64,000 nt of DNA from Spirometra erinaceieuropaei (taxonomy: Eukaryota; Platyhelminthes; Cestoda; Diphyllobothriidea; Diphyllobothriidae): positions 1,029,978 to 1,093,977 of the forward strand of contig CACRXP010000020.1 in assembly GCA_902702965.1 (NCBI GenBank), written 5' to 3'. Position 1 is the first letter of the stretch. The number at the start of each line of letters is the position of its first letter. The translations under genes and the position numbers were made by a program. Shown here one piece after another: positions 43,660 to 55,516 of this stretch. The notes beneath the pieces are model-generated. The model searched no databases. It was not told the origin of the DNA and saw only the letters and a list, made by a program, of their open reading frames with translations.

Positions 43660-46600
43660 GTCTGCAAAATAACCGACCTACCACGAGCGACTATTTGAGT
43701 ATGAAGAATTGTGTTCTTAAGCAAAAGGAGAATCTGTGATTTCCTCAGTGAAGACAGTTAAAATAGGCTGTACGAAATAGTGAACTCACGCAGTCGAAAA
43801 CCTTTTTTTGTAGCGAGAGATAAAACTGAACCAATAACAGTCTAAACGCATGCAGGACGCGGTGTCCTGATGCCGAATCTGTCATTTAGCCTACTCTCTA
43901 TTATCTTGGTCCTGGCTTAAAAACAAAACCTGTCGTTGCTTAGGGAATCGCTTTTTGTGGGCGTTAATGACAAATAACTTAATTACCAAAGACCAAGTGT
44001 GGAATAGGTATGCTTTCCTTGCATTCCAAAATCACGCTCGTAGTCGTACAGAGCCAATGGAAGTAGATAAGACTAGTTATTGATAGACAGTTCATCGCGT
44101 TCTATGGATTGTATTTATTGACGGGCCTTCTCATCTGAAACGTCACAAGAAAAGATGTTATAAAAACGTACGTCCACGCCCTCTACCTAACAAGGGATAA
44201 GCTTAATATGGTGCTCATATTGAGAGCGCAACTAACCTAATCATACGTAAATTCAGCACGCCATTTACTGTCCAACCACGTTTGCGAACATTGCGCAGCC
44301 ATTCAGCCGAAGTAATTAGTATACAACTTAAAATTTTACGCGTGAAGACAGGAAGCGACAAGGTTTGTTCGGTCAACCTTACACTTATTTTAGTCTTAGT
44401 GGACGAAATCGCAACTCGTCAAGTGTCCAAATTGGTTGCATTTACTAGTGAGATTGTCATATATTAGCTTCAATAAACCACTAGCAATTTTGATTTACTG
44501 TTTTCTCACATAATGCTTGAACAAGAACTGCTCAAGCAAACTGGGGCTAAAGAAGTTTGGATGAAATTTGGCAGTACTCAGACAAAGCGAAGTGCTGTTT
44601 CTAAGAAGCTATACAATCAATTCCGCGATTTAAGTGCTCCCCGAAAGAAATAAAATTTCCCGATGCCAGCGTATACATTTTCTAGGAGTCTCTAAGGAAT
44701 GCGCTTCAAGAACGTTTGTATACATCAGCATAGCTACAAATTTTGGCAGTAAAGGACAAGGAAACACCGATATTCAAAGACTACTACACAGGTTAGCATT
44801 TTGTTTACAATCAACCAGTCAGATGCTTAGTCCTCGATCAAATAAATACGGTGTTAACAGTCACTCCAGAGGCTTGCTCAATGCAAATGTCTTCACCAAA
44901 ACAGCAGAGCCTCAGGTTCGTTTGAGCCTACTCAGAGTAAAATACATCTGGTCTCACTAGACAAAGACTTTGGCATGTAAAGGGTGGGAAAAGGGAATAT
45001 AGGCAGGCGCATAGCTAAACATTTTCTATAAGGGCGACTGAAATATTCCATCTTAGGGTTACATCCTGAATATGAGGTTTAAAGGATGAATACCTTAGAT
45101 TAGAAAGTAACAAGTGGTTCGACCAGTTATAACGGGGTCGTCTTGATCGCCAGCCGTTTTTAAGTATAACGTTGTTAGAATGAGATAGTGCAGTTCTAAT
45201 AATGTCCCAGACAAACTAACAAATCACTGGACTGGACAGACTAGCTTTGGAGCTCCCTCCAACGTATCCTCATCCGCTGCAAATTAAACAAGAAACGCAT
45301 GTAGTTCATACACTCGTAATTCTATAAACGCATTTTGGAAAATCCGAGGAAATGACGCTGGTGCTGACACAGGTTTGATGGGTCAGGCTGTTATCCCTTC
45401 TATCTGCTTGAAAAAAGTGTTTATTAGTCACTGCAGAGAAGTGGCCCGTCAATTAAATTAGAGTAATTTCGAATCAACCTATTCTTGTCAGAAAATTTCC
45501 AATTTCCAAATCTGTGGTCCAGCAGCCGCGGCATCTTCAGTGTATGCCGACAAAGGGGTTTAGAAATTAGTGCTAGGCAGGACTGTTACAGGGGACGTAC
45601 CGGGGTCAGAAACGAGCCATGATACAAAAGGAAACTATCGACTCAAGACAAATAACTGGCAAAAAAAGTTGCTGCAATCATGACTGAGCCAATCATGGAG
45701 ATCTCCATGATTGTGCATAACTCGAGTTATGCACAATTGTATCAGAAACAACTACGGAAAAAATTATTTATAATAGGAAACCCAAATATAAAAAGGGGCT
45801 TAGCGCCAAAAAGAACTTCATTCAGATGACATACGGCGCCATCAGAGAGAAATCTCCTGACGTATCGACCGGCCGGTCGTATAGTAACTCCCGGACATAC
45901 GGAAGGCGAGTGCGTAGTCGCTCGATGTGATGACGGAGCAAAGTTGCGCGTGGATGAAGAATTCCAGTAAAGAACAATTTGGTTGTGAAGCAGAAGATCG
46001 TCCGAATTTAAGACCTTATAAAAACCATTGTTTGGTGGACGCATGCAGAATTCGTGAAATTCCATAAGCATAAAATCTGAACAAATTGGGTCATTAGTGA
46101 ACATCTTGAGGGTGTCTTACAATCCTCAGCTCCGACGAATACCAAAATTAACAATAGTGTATAGTTATTCATTGCCTTTTTAAGAAAATCTTGTGTTTAG
46201 ATTCATAAGATAGGACAAAAACTTTAGATGATAAGCACATCCCGAACACAAAGCTATAGTGCCCGCGCAAATTCGACTGAACGTTTATTGGTCAAAATTG
46301 TTTAATGGCCTAAGAGTTCATCTCGGAAACATTGGATTTAAAGTATTGGTGCGGGTAAAGTTACTAATGTTGTTCCTAGAGGCAAACAGACATCTAACAC
46401 GGCCAGCGTTCATCAGTTATTATTTTTAGGAGATTAAAGTTTCTCGCGCCGATAGCTTCATAGTTACGTATTGTCCGTGAGAAGGCGTTGCTCATTGGGA
46501 AATATTTCGCCGAAAACAAGCTGTTGGTATAGGAATCGTCTTAAGGAATTTAAAACGTTTAACTGGCAAAAATTTTTCGGGAACCTTATATGCTTATAGT

Positions 46601-47020
46601 GGGACAGAAACCATGTGCCGTAACGAAAGCTTGCTGAAATTATCTTCGAGCCTATTTTGTTTGCCGTTTTATTAGGGGAGTCCAATAAGTATTTACTTCG
46701 GGAAAACACTTTGTTCACAGGAACAATTAGAGATGCCTTGTGATTTTCAAAATCAGCCCGGTATTCCGAGTAGAATTTGCTGGACAATGGGCACATGATT
46801 AAACGTCTCCTTAAACGGATTTCGCGTAAATTGATTTTTTAAGCTGGTGTCTTAGTAAAACTGGTATTTATTGCTCCAGTATATTGACTTTTTGAACCCG
46901 TTTATTTTCCTTTAGTCTGAAGTCACTGTGAAGAATCTGACGATCTTACGAATGGACTCCACAGTAGCTTGTGCAGGTAACTTCACCCAAATATGGTTCA
47001 GCTCACGGCTGCCGGTGGGG
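43660..47020. other. No gene recognised
   Basis: AT-rich. The minus-strand frame 46104-45742 is open for 120 codons without a known domain. A short inverted repeat lies at 45696-45735: CATGGAGATCTCCATG and TGTGCATAACTCGAGTTATGCACA are each perfect or near-perfect palindromes side by side. Confidence 0.4.
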
Positions 47021-47024
47021 CCTC

Positions 47025-47235
47025 GTGGGCCATGTGACTAGAGCGTTGATTGTAATAAAGCATTCCTCTTGCTGCTGTGAGTTCCAATCTCACCAAGAGC
47101 GCGAGGTTTTCGCAGTCGGCTTAAATTGCATTATCTGAAGTCTGCCTTAAAACCCATTTGTTACTTGAACCTGGTAGTAATCTGGCGGATGATAATCGGA
47201 CAAATCATAAAATTCTGATTCGGCACTCAGCTTAC
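47025..47235 (+). repeat. tRNA-derived SINE
   Basis: GTGGGCCATGTGACTAGAGC resembles an A box/D-arm, and 44 bases later GTGAG-TTCCAAT-CTCAC (47077-47093) forms a perfect five-pair T-arm with a seven-base loop. The acceptor ends do not pair and an unrelated tail follows (TCGCAGTCGGCTTAAATTGC, then AAGTCTGCC), which is shared with the 17.1-17.2 kb copy. This favours a SINE over a functional tRNA gene. Confidence 0.5.
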
Positions 47236-47490
47236 TGCATCAGATTTGGTGGATTCCATATGTAGCAGCAGACTAGGTGGATTACTTGATTCAAAAGTAC
47301 CTTATTGTCATTTACCCGTCCTTTTTCAAGTTTGTATTCCGTTATTACGTTAAAATTGCTTAGTACCTATTGTGCTGTCTGACCCACCAATATTGATAGC
47401 CTTCAGAAAATGCTTCATCATACATAGCCTCATTCATATCTCCTTGATGTTTCGGCGGCAATCATCACTATAAACTTTTGGACTAAAGTC

Positions 47491-47929
47491 TTGTTTTGCT
47501 TTTTCAACACGAAACTTCAGGCAACTCTTCGTCGAAATCTGAAGGATACTAAAATCCAATTAAAACCCATTGTACATATGAAGAAAATAGACCTAAGGGC
47601 ACTTGATAATTTTAACAATTTTATGTCTCGTTACAGATCAGTTTTTTTTCTGTTCTTGGTGCCTTTCTGGAAGGAAAGTTGCCAACACTCACGTTTCAGC
47701 AGTGCGAGAAGCTCATGCTCTCAATGACCTGGTTGCTAGTGAGACAGAAGACAGGCACAAACGAAGTTTTAACTTTATTTTAAAAATTTTCCTAAGAGAA
47801 GACAGTAAATTGATGTCGTTTTCCACTTCCTTTATTCATACGACTTTAACTTTTGAGTCGCTGAAGCTAAAAGACTTTCATCTCGGAGAAAAAATCCACA
47901 AATTCTTGTCAAACTATTTTCGTCCATAG
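47491..47929 (+). pseudogene. Possible LINE ORF1 remnant
   Basis: Two overlapping frames (47491-47727, 47603-47929) contain ALNDLVASETEDRHKRSFNF and a Leu/Lys-rich sequence to FLSNYF. The EDRxKRS-type string resembles the start of the RNA-binding part of LINE ORF1 proteins, and it lies directly upstream of LINE 1. Similarity is weak; it might be unrelated. Confidence 0.2.
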
Positions 47930-48135
47930 AAGTAGACTTTATTTTCTTCCAATTGGGGCTCTCATCTTAATATCTCAGGGAAAAAAAACTTTATAAGTCG
48001 GGATAAAACTCCACTGCGACGAAGGGTTTCTCCCCCATTAACAAACGTATAGCCACTCCGGAATACAAATCATCGGTCGTTTGCCCCTAAAACAGATTCT
48101 CCATTGGCGTCAACCAAACCTCCCTCTTAGCTGCA

Positions 48136-48800
48136 GTGACTCCAGTCCCATCTAGCTCTTCAACTGAGCACATTGTCACTGAGTCAGTTGAAGCCAGCCT
48201 CGTTAAAACGCCCCCAAGAAGCAAGGGTTGCTCAAACTCGGCTCCCATCTGTACGAGGGAGCTTGATCTTAACAGTAAAGATGAGCCAATCCTAGAACCA
48301 CAACTGACCCCTAGGACTCAGAATAATAAACTAGTTACGTAGCCTAAATCGAGTCCATTCCGTTCACACGCCTGGCCACTCAGGTCTGACTTTGCGGTTA
48401 GATCAAATAAGCCAGATGATAATTCAGGGAGATCTTTACCTGTTCCTATCCAGAATTCTCAACATAATGTAAATACCTCTGTTGTGAAGCCGACTTGCAC
48501 ACCAGCCTGCAAAATGCAAGTAAACTGTTTCTTAAAACCTTTACTTCCGCTACCTGACATAAACTACCCCTCATATTATGCAAACAGTTCACAAATTCCT
48601 ATTGTCATGCCTCCTATTTTTCCAACCCAGAAGAATAGCTTTCCTCGTCCAGGGTCCTTCTCAAATATTTTTCCATACAATGTTACATCTCTAGTTAGTG
48701 GTAATTACCCTACAAATTTTAGATCACAGCAACTTTGTCTTTCACCGATTGCTTTGTCCCAACAGCTTAATTTTCCACCACCAGCTCTCCCTTTTTTATA
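48136..48800 (+). pseudogene. LINE 1 Pro/Ser-rich region upstream of endonuclease
   Basis: Frames 48136-48342 and 48484-48801 read as one low-complexity Ser/Pro/Asn/Gln-rich stretch broken by stops. The start (MTPVPSSSSTEHIVTES) parallels MTPTVSFNKSSTTPLAA of LINE 3 at 57177, marking it as the same part of the element. It probably corresponds to the disordered start of the endonuclease-RT protein or the end of ORF1. Confidence 0.45.
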
Positions 48801-48839
48801 AGTAGAAATGAGCGGAACCTATACATTAGGAATTCGCTC

Positions 48840-49480
48840 AGTATTGTCTCTCTCAACGCAAGATCAGTCGTGCAAAAGATGGCACAACTAAGAAGTGTGG
48901 CTGTTGAGTTTGACCCGGATGTGTTGTGCATTAATGAATCTTGGGCTCACTCTCTAATTTCAGGCTCGGCACTTAATGTTGTTATTCCTAGTTTATACCG
49001 TCAGGATCGTGTCGAAAGACACGGCGGTGGTTGCATTCTTTACATCAGAGCCTCACTTGCACAGTCGCCTTATGACCTGAACATTTCCTCCATCTCTGGA
49101 AATTTATGTTTCGCTTCGATAATACTTCCAAAAAATAGGAAAGCCTTAGTCCAATGTTTATATAATCCTCCGTGTTACTTCGGAAATGAAAGCCAACTCT
49201 CTGAACTCTTTGAAAAAATTGCAGGAACATCTTTCGAAGTCAAGATCATCGTAGGCAATTTTAATTTGCCAGAAATTGACTGGCACACACATACTTCCTC
49301 TCCTAAATTCCAGAAGTTTCTTGACACCATTTATTTTGGAAACCCGTCTCAATTAGTCCACTCTTCGACCGGAAATGATAGTGTATTAGACTTTATTTAC
49401 ACTAATGGCACCTCCCCTCTATCTATGGATTTCTAGAATGACCTTTTCGCAAGTGATCAGGCATTAATTCATTGTCGCCT
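48840..49480 (+). pseudogene. LINE 1 APE endonuclease domain, catalytic site changed
   Basis: Contains SVAVEFDPDVLCINESWAHS (normally TETW), RQDRVERHGGGCILYI, VGNFNLPEIDW and, after a TAG at 49434-49436, a block NDLFASDQALIHC. In APE-type LINE endonucleases the GDFN Asp/Asn and the SDH His are catalytic; here they read GNFN and SDQ, so the enzyme would be dead even without the stop. The domain normally nicks target DNA to prime reverse transcription. Confidence 0.7.
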
Positions 49481-49868
49481 TCCAGTTGCCATTTCCGCAA
49501 AGCCAACAGTACAACGCAGCATTTTTGGCTTTGCTAATATTAACAAGCGATTAGTTAATAACTTTACAAGCACTCTTGATTGGCACAATATTTTTTTCAA
49601 ATAACGATCTACATTTTTCAACATTTTATTACAATACGTAACAAAAGGTCCTCTCGACCTAATTTCACGGAAGACGTTCAAATCGAGTACCACTTCCACC
49701 TCTGTCCCACACTTTCTTTAAAACAGACTTAAAAAGCTTCGGAAGCAGATTAAAGATCCTTCTATGAGTTTATTATCAGTTCATCTAAGAATTATCGAAA
49801 TAATTGAATAAGCTTCGAAAACGAGGCTCGCGCGAGATAGGCATAGAGAGTCTTTAGCTATTAGTGAC

Positions 49869-51298
49869 GTGAATGCTTCTAAATCAGTAGCTCAGATCTT
49901 CCGTCAAAGATCGTCAACTAAGTCCCACCAATTCATTCCGCCTTTGCTTACTTCCAACGATGCCTTCTTTACAGAGGTGTCAGGCAAAGCAGAAATTTTA
50001 AATTCGTTCTTTGCCAAACATTTCACCATCGAAACTGACCCAATCTCTTTAGTTCCACCGTTGTCTGATGCATGTCTCAGCTTCATTAATTTTTCTCCTG
50101 AAACTATTCAAAAACTGATAAACCATCTTCCTAACTCTCACTTATTAGGCATGGACAATATCCCAAACTCTCTTATAAAACAGCTACGGGATTTTCCTCC
50201 TTTGCTTGTCAAACTCTTTTCAGTATTCTTCGTAAATGGCTTCTTTCCTGACTATTGGAAATCCTGTATAATTATTCCAGTATTTAAGCGTGGCTGTCGT
50301 TCTGACGTACAGAACTATCGAGGTGTCCATAAAACACCCTCTCTCGCCAAAATCTTTGAAAAAATTATCGCATTAAAAATTACCGAATTTTGCATAGCCA
50401 ATCAAGTTATAAGCCCTTCCCAGAATGGTTTTTTACCAGATCGCTCTTGTGAAACATGTCATCTGTCGTTTCTCAATCTACTTACCTCTATTCGTAATGA
50501 TCACCTATCTGTTGTCGTTATTTATTTTGATCTTAGTAAAGCCTTTAATAAAGTGCCACATAAAAGACTCTTAGTTAAATTATAAGCTCTGGGAATTCAG
50601 AGTCCACTAATAGACTTTACCAAGTCATTCCTGTCTAATCGTAAACAAAAGGTTGTGGTGGGATCTTCACTTTCCAGTGAAAGCCCTATTGTAAGTGGTG
50701 TCCTAAAAGGCACCGTTTAGGTCCTCTTTTGTTCTTGCTTTACATAAATGATATTTCAGCAGCAGTTAAACATTCACAATCTTTTATTTATGCCGATGAT
50801 CTCAAATGTGTATATTCTTTCAAAAAATCTACGAGCTTTCATTGCCTGGAGCAAATCCATGCTGACTTGCTTGCTCTCTCAGCTTGGAGCTCAAAATGGC
50901 CAATGGAATTCTCTCCGTCTAAATGTCCTTATATGGGTTTTGGACCTGATAGGCTACCCCAACCAGTGGTCTTTCAAGGCACACCTCTGACTGAATGTAC
51001 CACCATCAAGGATTTAGGTTTAAGCTACATTGGTAATCTTGATCTCTCGCCGCACGCTGCCAGAATTAAAGCCAAAGCTGCCCATATAAGTGGCTTTATT
51101 TCTTACAATTTATATCTTCCTGAAATTAAATTAAGGCTTTATCGTATGTTTGTACTTCCCATTCTCGAGTATTGTTGCCCATTCTTTGATTTGATGAATG
51201 GGGCTAGTCGTTTAAAAACTCAAAATGTCAAAAGACGTTTTTCTAAAAAACTTTTATATAGGGAACTTTCAAATATCTCCTACTCAGATAGATGCTAG
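49869..51298 (+). pseudogene. LINE 1 reverse transcriptase
   Basis: The first frame (to a TAA at 50583-50585) has YWKSCIIIPVFKRG, NYRGVHKTPSLAKIFEKII, NGFLPDRSCETCHLSFLNLL and motif A YFDLSKAFNKVPHKRL (catalytic first Asp kept). Motif B follows with a disrupted PQGS (LKGT), and a one-base loss near 50718 shifts the frame into 50729-51298: LLYINDI, SFIYADDLKCVYSF (motif C YADD intact), DLGLSYIGNLDLS and PILEYCCPFF, the usual thumb-region blocks of Jockey/CR1 RTs. Sequence from 49480 to 49868 is decayed. Confidence 0.8.
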
Positions 51299-51834
51299 TT
51301 AATTAACCTATAATTTTTATAGGTTCGAAGAATAGAAGGAGGCTTCTGTCTCCTCTGTAGCATAAATAATAGATCAAATCTCCCTCGGATTTCAGCACTT
51401 ACCCCTAGTATTCGTCCATACAATCTTCGCAACTCTTTCTTGATTATACCTCCTCCAGCTTCCTCCACCTCTATGCCTTCCCTATCTTTCGATTCCATTT
51501 ATACTTTCCTCTGAAATAGCCTTCCAATAAATATAAGATCTTCCCATAATCTACACATCCTTAAGAGGTGGCTACGCCTTTATCTAAATATTGACTCGAT
51601 TAAACTTTTATTCTCCTCATCCTACCCGGGCAACTTTCTCTATGACACTGAGATAGGGCCACCGAGAATTTAGGACGCCGCCATTAACTTTCCGTATCTG
51701 CTCACATTTCCTTCCTTTGCGAGTCGTATCGATTCCTAGGCACCCTCACCAGAAATGTTAATTTTTCCAATTTTTCAGTTCATGCATCGTGCCCTCACAA
51801 AATGCGCTCCATCGACGATTTTGAGAAAGCCTTC

Positions 51835-52290
51835 CGTATTCGCCATATACTAGTAGTCTGGTCGCACCTCCCTTGCCCCCTCCTAGGATAACCTCGGATG
51901 AATGTAACCGATCGCATCTGTGTTCCTATCACCTCGAGACTGCTTTTTAATTCGTCACTTATTTGCTCACGGCGGAACCCACAGTATTTGCCGCATACTT
52001 GTGGTTTGGCCGTACCTCCCTTCCCCACTCCTCGGCTGCCCTCGAAGCGTACTGTGGCCAATCGCGTCTGGGTTCCTCTCGTCTGGCCTCTTTGACGCAA
52101 ATAGTTTCATCCGGCGTATCAATCCTGCCCTGACGATATCAGTTCTGAATCGCGTATACAATACCACATGCATGCTAGTTCTGTCCGACCCGCATACGTA
52201 TCCCCCAAGGCTGACATTTATTTCTGCCCTGACGATGTCCGATTATAATCAAGGCCGACATTTATTTCTACCTTGACGATGCTCTGATTA
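51835..52290 (+). repeat. Duplicated segments in LINE 1 3' region
   Basis: A unit of about 160-165 bases appears twice: GTATTCGCCATATACTAGTA with CCTCCCTTGCCCCCTCCTAG (51836-51890), then GTATTTGCCGCATACTTGTG with CCTCCCTTCCCCACTCCTCG (51984-52040). Downstream, TGACATTTATTTCTGCCCTG (52211) recurs as CGACATTTATTTCTACCTTG (52257) about 46 bases later. Confidence 0.65.
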
Positions 52291-52762
52291 TAATCCGTTA
52301 TAAACCGCCACATGCAGGCCAGTCCTGCCCGCATTTTTCTGTTATTATTTTTTTAGCGAGGGGTTTTTTCTCTTGTAAAATTAATCTGATCATTTTTAAA
52401 TTTTCATGTGAAGTTTTTTCCTCCCCTCGCTAATCACCTTTCTTAACGGACTACTATGTCAAAAACTGTGAATAGCACTTTGTACAGATTTTGCCTGCCT
52501 CGTGTAAAATTCGCAGGTAAAGTTAATTCTACTTGCATTGATGGGACCCCGACGGGTTTATAATAAAATTAATTATTATTATTTTTATTAAAGAAATTGA
52601 ACTCTTTCATTTTAAGCCTTTCTCGTTTGGAAAAAATTTTACTCAGCGAATTCGGAGGGCCATCGATATTTTAGCATCAAACAAAAAACCTTTGTATTGA
52701 CTCCTTTCCCTACCATCTCTTTCTAGTTTTCTTGGTTAAATAACGATAGTACTTGCTATTCA

Positions 52763-53278
52763 GTGCGCATTTGCGCACGTTGGCAACGTGTTGATCCTTC
52801 TTCTGTAACGAAAAAACTTTTCCTGTCTGTAATGCCCCGCAGAGCACGTGTTAAACGGCGAAAGCTTGCGGCCTCCCCACCGTCTCTGGGTGCTAAAATC
52901 GTGACTGAAGACATTGCAGGTGCCAGCGTATGTTCTTTGCCGTCTGCAGATCTGATTAACTCACAAATCCCTTTGGTACATGTAGAACCTATTGACCCTT
53001 CTGTCATCCAAAAATACACCTCTGCTAGTCGTAGCAGACCATCAGCCGGCGAAAGAGTCGATCAGTTAATTTATGGCGACATAAACAGCAATTCTGAAAA
53101 GGTACTTGAACAAGCTTTTAAACTTATTGGGCTAATAAGTTCGGAAACTAAGGAAAGAATTAAGCGCAAGCACAATTTCCTACTGCGAAACATTCCGAGC
53201 CACTTATCTGCTGTGGAGGGAGCGCATTTGTTCCTACAAAGTTGTTGCTTGAGTTTCAGTGTCGCACAAGCAATGTGA
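52763..53278 (+). pseudogene. LINE 2 ORF1, amino-terminal part
   Basis: Basic start (PRRARVKRRKLA), a linker, then SNSEKVLEQAFKLIGLISSE and RIKRKHNFLLRNIPSHLSAV, the KRxxNxVLxNIP-type block seen in CR1 ORF1 RNA-binding domains (RRM-like). The frame ends at 53276-53278 and the next 270 bases are frame-shifted. ORF1 proteins package the element RNA. Confidence 0.55.
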
Positions 53279-53552
53279 CTTCGCTCGCTTAGCCGTAATG
53301 CGCCGATACTAGTTACCCTATTCTCCATGATAGAAGTCGATTTTACCTTGTCGAGTAGGGAGATAACTAGAGAATTCTGCGCTGCTCCGTTTTACCAGAC
53401 CTCACACCCCTGCAGCGAAGACTGGATAAATTAAAATCGGCAAGTGTCCAAGCGATGACTCCGTAAATCGTCCTCGCCCACATGCAGCGCATTCACCGGA
53501 AAGACAGAGTAAGGAGGACCATGCTCGCCAGCAGTGTCTGGTTTATCAGGGT

Positions 53553-54187
53553 TTGTCAGAATCGAATGCAGTCAGAGCTGAAGACCGTGACTCAGAGGAC
53601 CTTGCTTCTTTTCATGGTCTGCTAAATTATTTACTGCCGGCAGACATGGAAATAAAGGTTCTGAAAGCATTCCGGATAGGAAAAAGGAGTGAAGACAGGA
53701 CAGTAGCACAACCACCTCACCCTCTCAAAATTATGCTGGAGAGCAAAGAGCAAATCAAGTTCATCCTCTCTAAAAAACCGATCTCAGAAACACGCACAAA
53801 CAGGTTTTTTCAACCGGACTATTCACCAGCGGAACGGTTGAAACGCCAGGAACTTGTCTTGGAGTTAAAATCAAGACTGAAGGATGGCGGACACAATCTG
53901 GCAATCTTCAAGGGGAAGGTAGTTTGGAAATATATGCCGTTTCAGTGGAACCAGCCTGTAATACTACGAACGGCGACAGCTACTCAACTAAAACAGACAC
54001 CTTCGTTGAACCACCTGATCAAGTCGCCAACACAAGTGAGCCCGTATCGTCCAGTGATCTGACTGAAACAAGGCATGTAAATGAAACCAATCAGGTAACG
54101 GAAGAGCCTAGAGAACACGACGTCCGCGATAACGGAGTAATGCTCACAGTAGTAACAAATGCAACGGGAAATTCGCTTGGTGCTTAA
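53553..54187 (+). pseudogene. LINE 2 ORF1, carboxy-terminal part
   Basis: MEIKVLKAFRIGKRSEDRTV, HPLKIMLESKEQIKFILSKK, RFFQPDYSPAERLKRQELVL and GHNLAIFKGKVVWKY form the carboxy-terminal domain typical of CR1-group ORF1 proteins. A frame change near 53925 leads into a Thr/Glu-rich tail that ends in TAA at 54185-54187, directly before the endonuclease frame. Confidence 0.6.
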
Positions 54188-55516
54188 CTGAGGTGCTTGT
54201 ACACGAATACCCAAAGCCTCATATCGAAACTAGACGAACTAAAACTTTGTCTTGTTGAGCTGTCTCCAGATGTTTTAGCAGTAACTGAGACCTAGCTGTC
54301 CAGGAATATTAGCGATAGCGAAGTAGCCTTGCCTGGACACCAAATTTATCGGAGGGACAGGGAACATCGTCAGGGTGGTGGTATCGTTGTATATGTGAAT
54401 GACGGCCTGACAGTGTCGGATAACACCACCAAGTTTGCGTGCAGTACGGAAGCTATCTGGTTGACCATCAAGGCTACCGGTTCCCCGTGTCTCGATGTCC
54501 TCACTGTCTACCGACCACCTAGGACAGAGCGAATCGCCGACACTCAACTATTGGAGCAGTTGGAGAAATTTTCCAGTCGACCTAACATCATGATCATGGG
54601 CGACTTCAACGCACCAGGAACAAACTGGAATACCCTCCAAGCATCAGGTCCAAAATCGGCATTCGATTACCGCCTGTTGAGCAAGACATTAAATGCGTGC
54701 CTCACACAACATGTAATGTTCCCAACGACAACACGTGAAGGACAAAGGGCAAACTTCCTGGATCTGGTCTTTACGAAAACACCAGACAGCATAGACGAGA
54801 TCGTCTCCATGCCGCCCCTTGGCCGAAGTGACCACGTAGTGCTTATGTGGGATTATTCGTTGTTCTCCATTTCACATAATCCAGACCACAAAAGGCGTAA
54901 TGTTTGGCGGGGCGACTTCAATCAGATGAGGGCAGACTTATCCGGTCTTAACTGGGACTCATTGTTTACGGGAAGTGCCAACGATGACTGGGAGCTGTTC
55001 AAGAATGTCCTTCTGCAGCTCATCAACAACCACTGCCCACTGACTAGTGTAAGACTGAACAAACGCCCTGGGTGGCTAAATAGCAACCTCAAGAAAGAAA
55101 TCAACAGGAAGCACAAATTGTGGAGAAAATACTGCGTCACTAGACAAGCTGAATGCTTCAACACCTACAAGACACAGAGGAACAAACTGAGGAAGCTGAT
55201 AATGCAGACGCGGCGGGAATTCGAGAAGAACTTGCTACAAAAAGCAACGCAGAACCCGAAATTGCTCTACAGCTACCGCCGACGAACTACAAGGAACAGG
55301 CATCAAATCCCCTTGATAAAGACTACTGATGGCGTTGAGATCGCTGATGGTAGGAATAAAGCTGCGTATTTTTTACGGTTTTTCCAATCAGTCTACACAA
55401 ACGAGGCAAGGTTCCTTCCTCCCTCCACAGAAGAACTGCCGACTCCAAGCGTCAGTGATATACTCTTCTCAGAAGGCATTGTCCGAAGAGAATTAGAGGC
55501 ATTGAACGAATCGTAG
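54188..55516 (+). pseudogene. LINE 2 ORF2: APE endonuclease and RT amino-terminal part
   Basis: Begins LRCLYTNTQSLISKLDELKL and SPDVLAVTET, where the expected Trp codon is TAG (54293-54295). After it come REHRQGGGIVVYVND, NIMIMGDFNAPGTNW (catalytic GDFN kept), LDLVFTK and GRSDHVVLMW (catalytic SDH kept), so the endonuclease site is intact. The connecting region and start of the RT follow (RPGWLNSNLKKEINRKHKLW, YSYRRRT) to a TAG at 55514-55516, which interrupts the conserved SPGPD-type block before the RT fingers. Confidence 0.85.

Larger units (their letters stand above)
47940..52600 (+). mobile_element. LINE 1: CR1/Jockey-type non-LTR retrotransposon, decayed
   Basis: Order on the plus strand: Pro/Ser-rich region (48136-48800), APE endonuclease (48840-49480), reverse transcriptase (49869-51298), a carboxy-terminal stretch (to about 51672), and a 3' region with duplicated segments (51835-52290), ending in AT-rich TTATTATTATTTTTATTA (about 52576). 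The 5' limit is uncertain. Same family as LINE 3, which shares the N-terminal region style, the RT and a 3' block (51990-52210 here, 60740-60960 there). Confidence 0.75.

Noticed and set aside
44125..44150. CTGAAACGTCAC resembling the hammerhead 3' part
   Set aside because: No upstream core or pairing stem; not distinguishable from chance.
47025..47100. Functional tRNA gene
   Set aside because: The T-arm is good but the acceptor stem does not pair and the following tail is shared with another degraded copy, so a SINE fits better.
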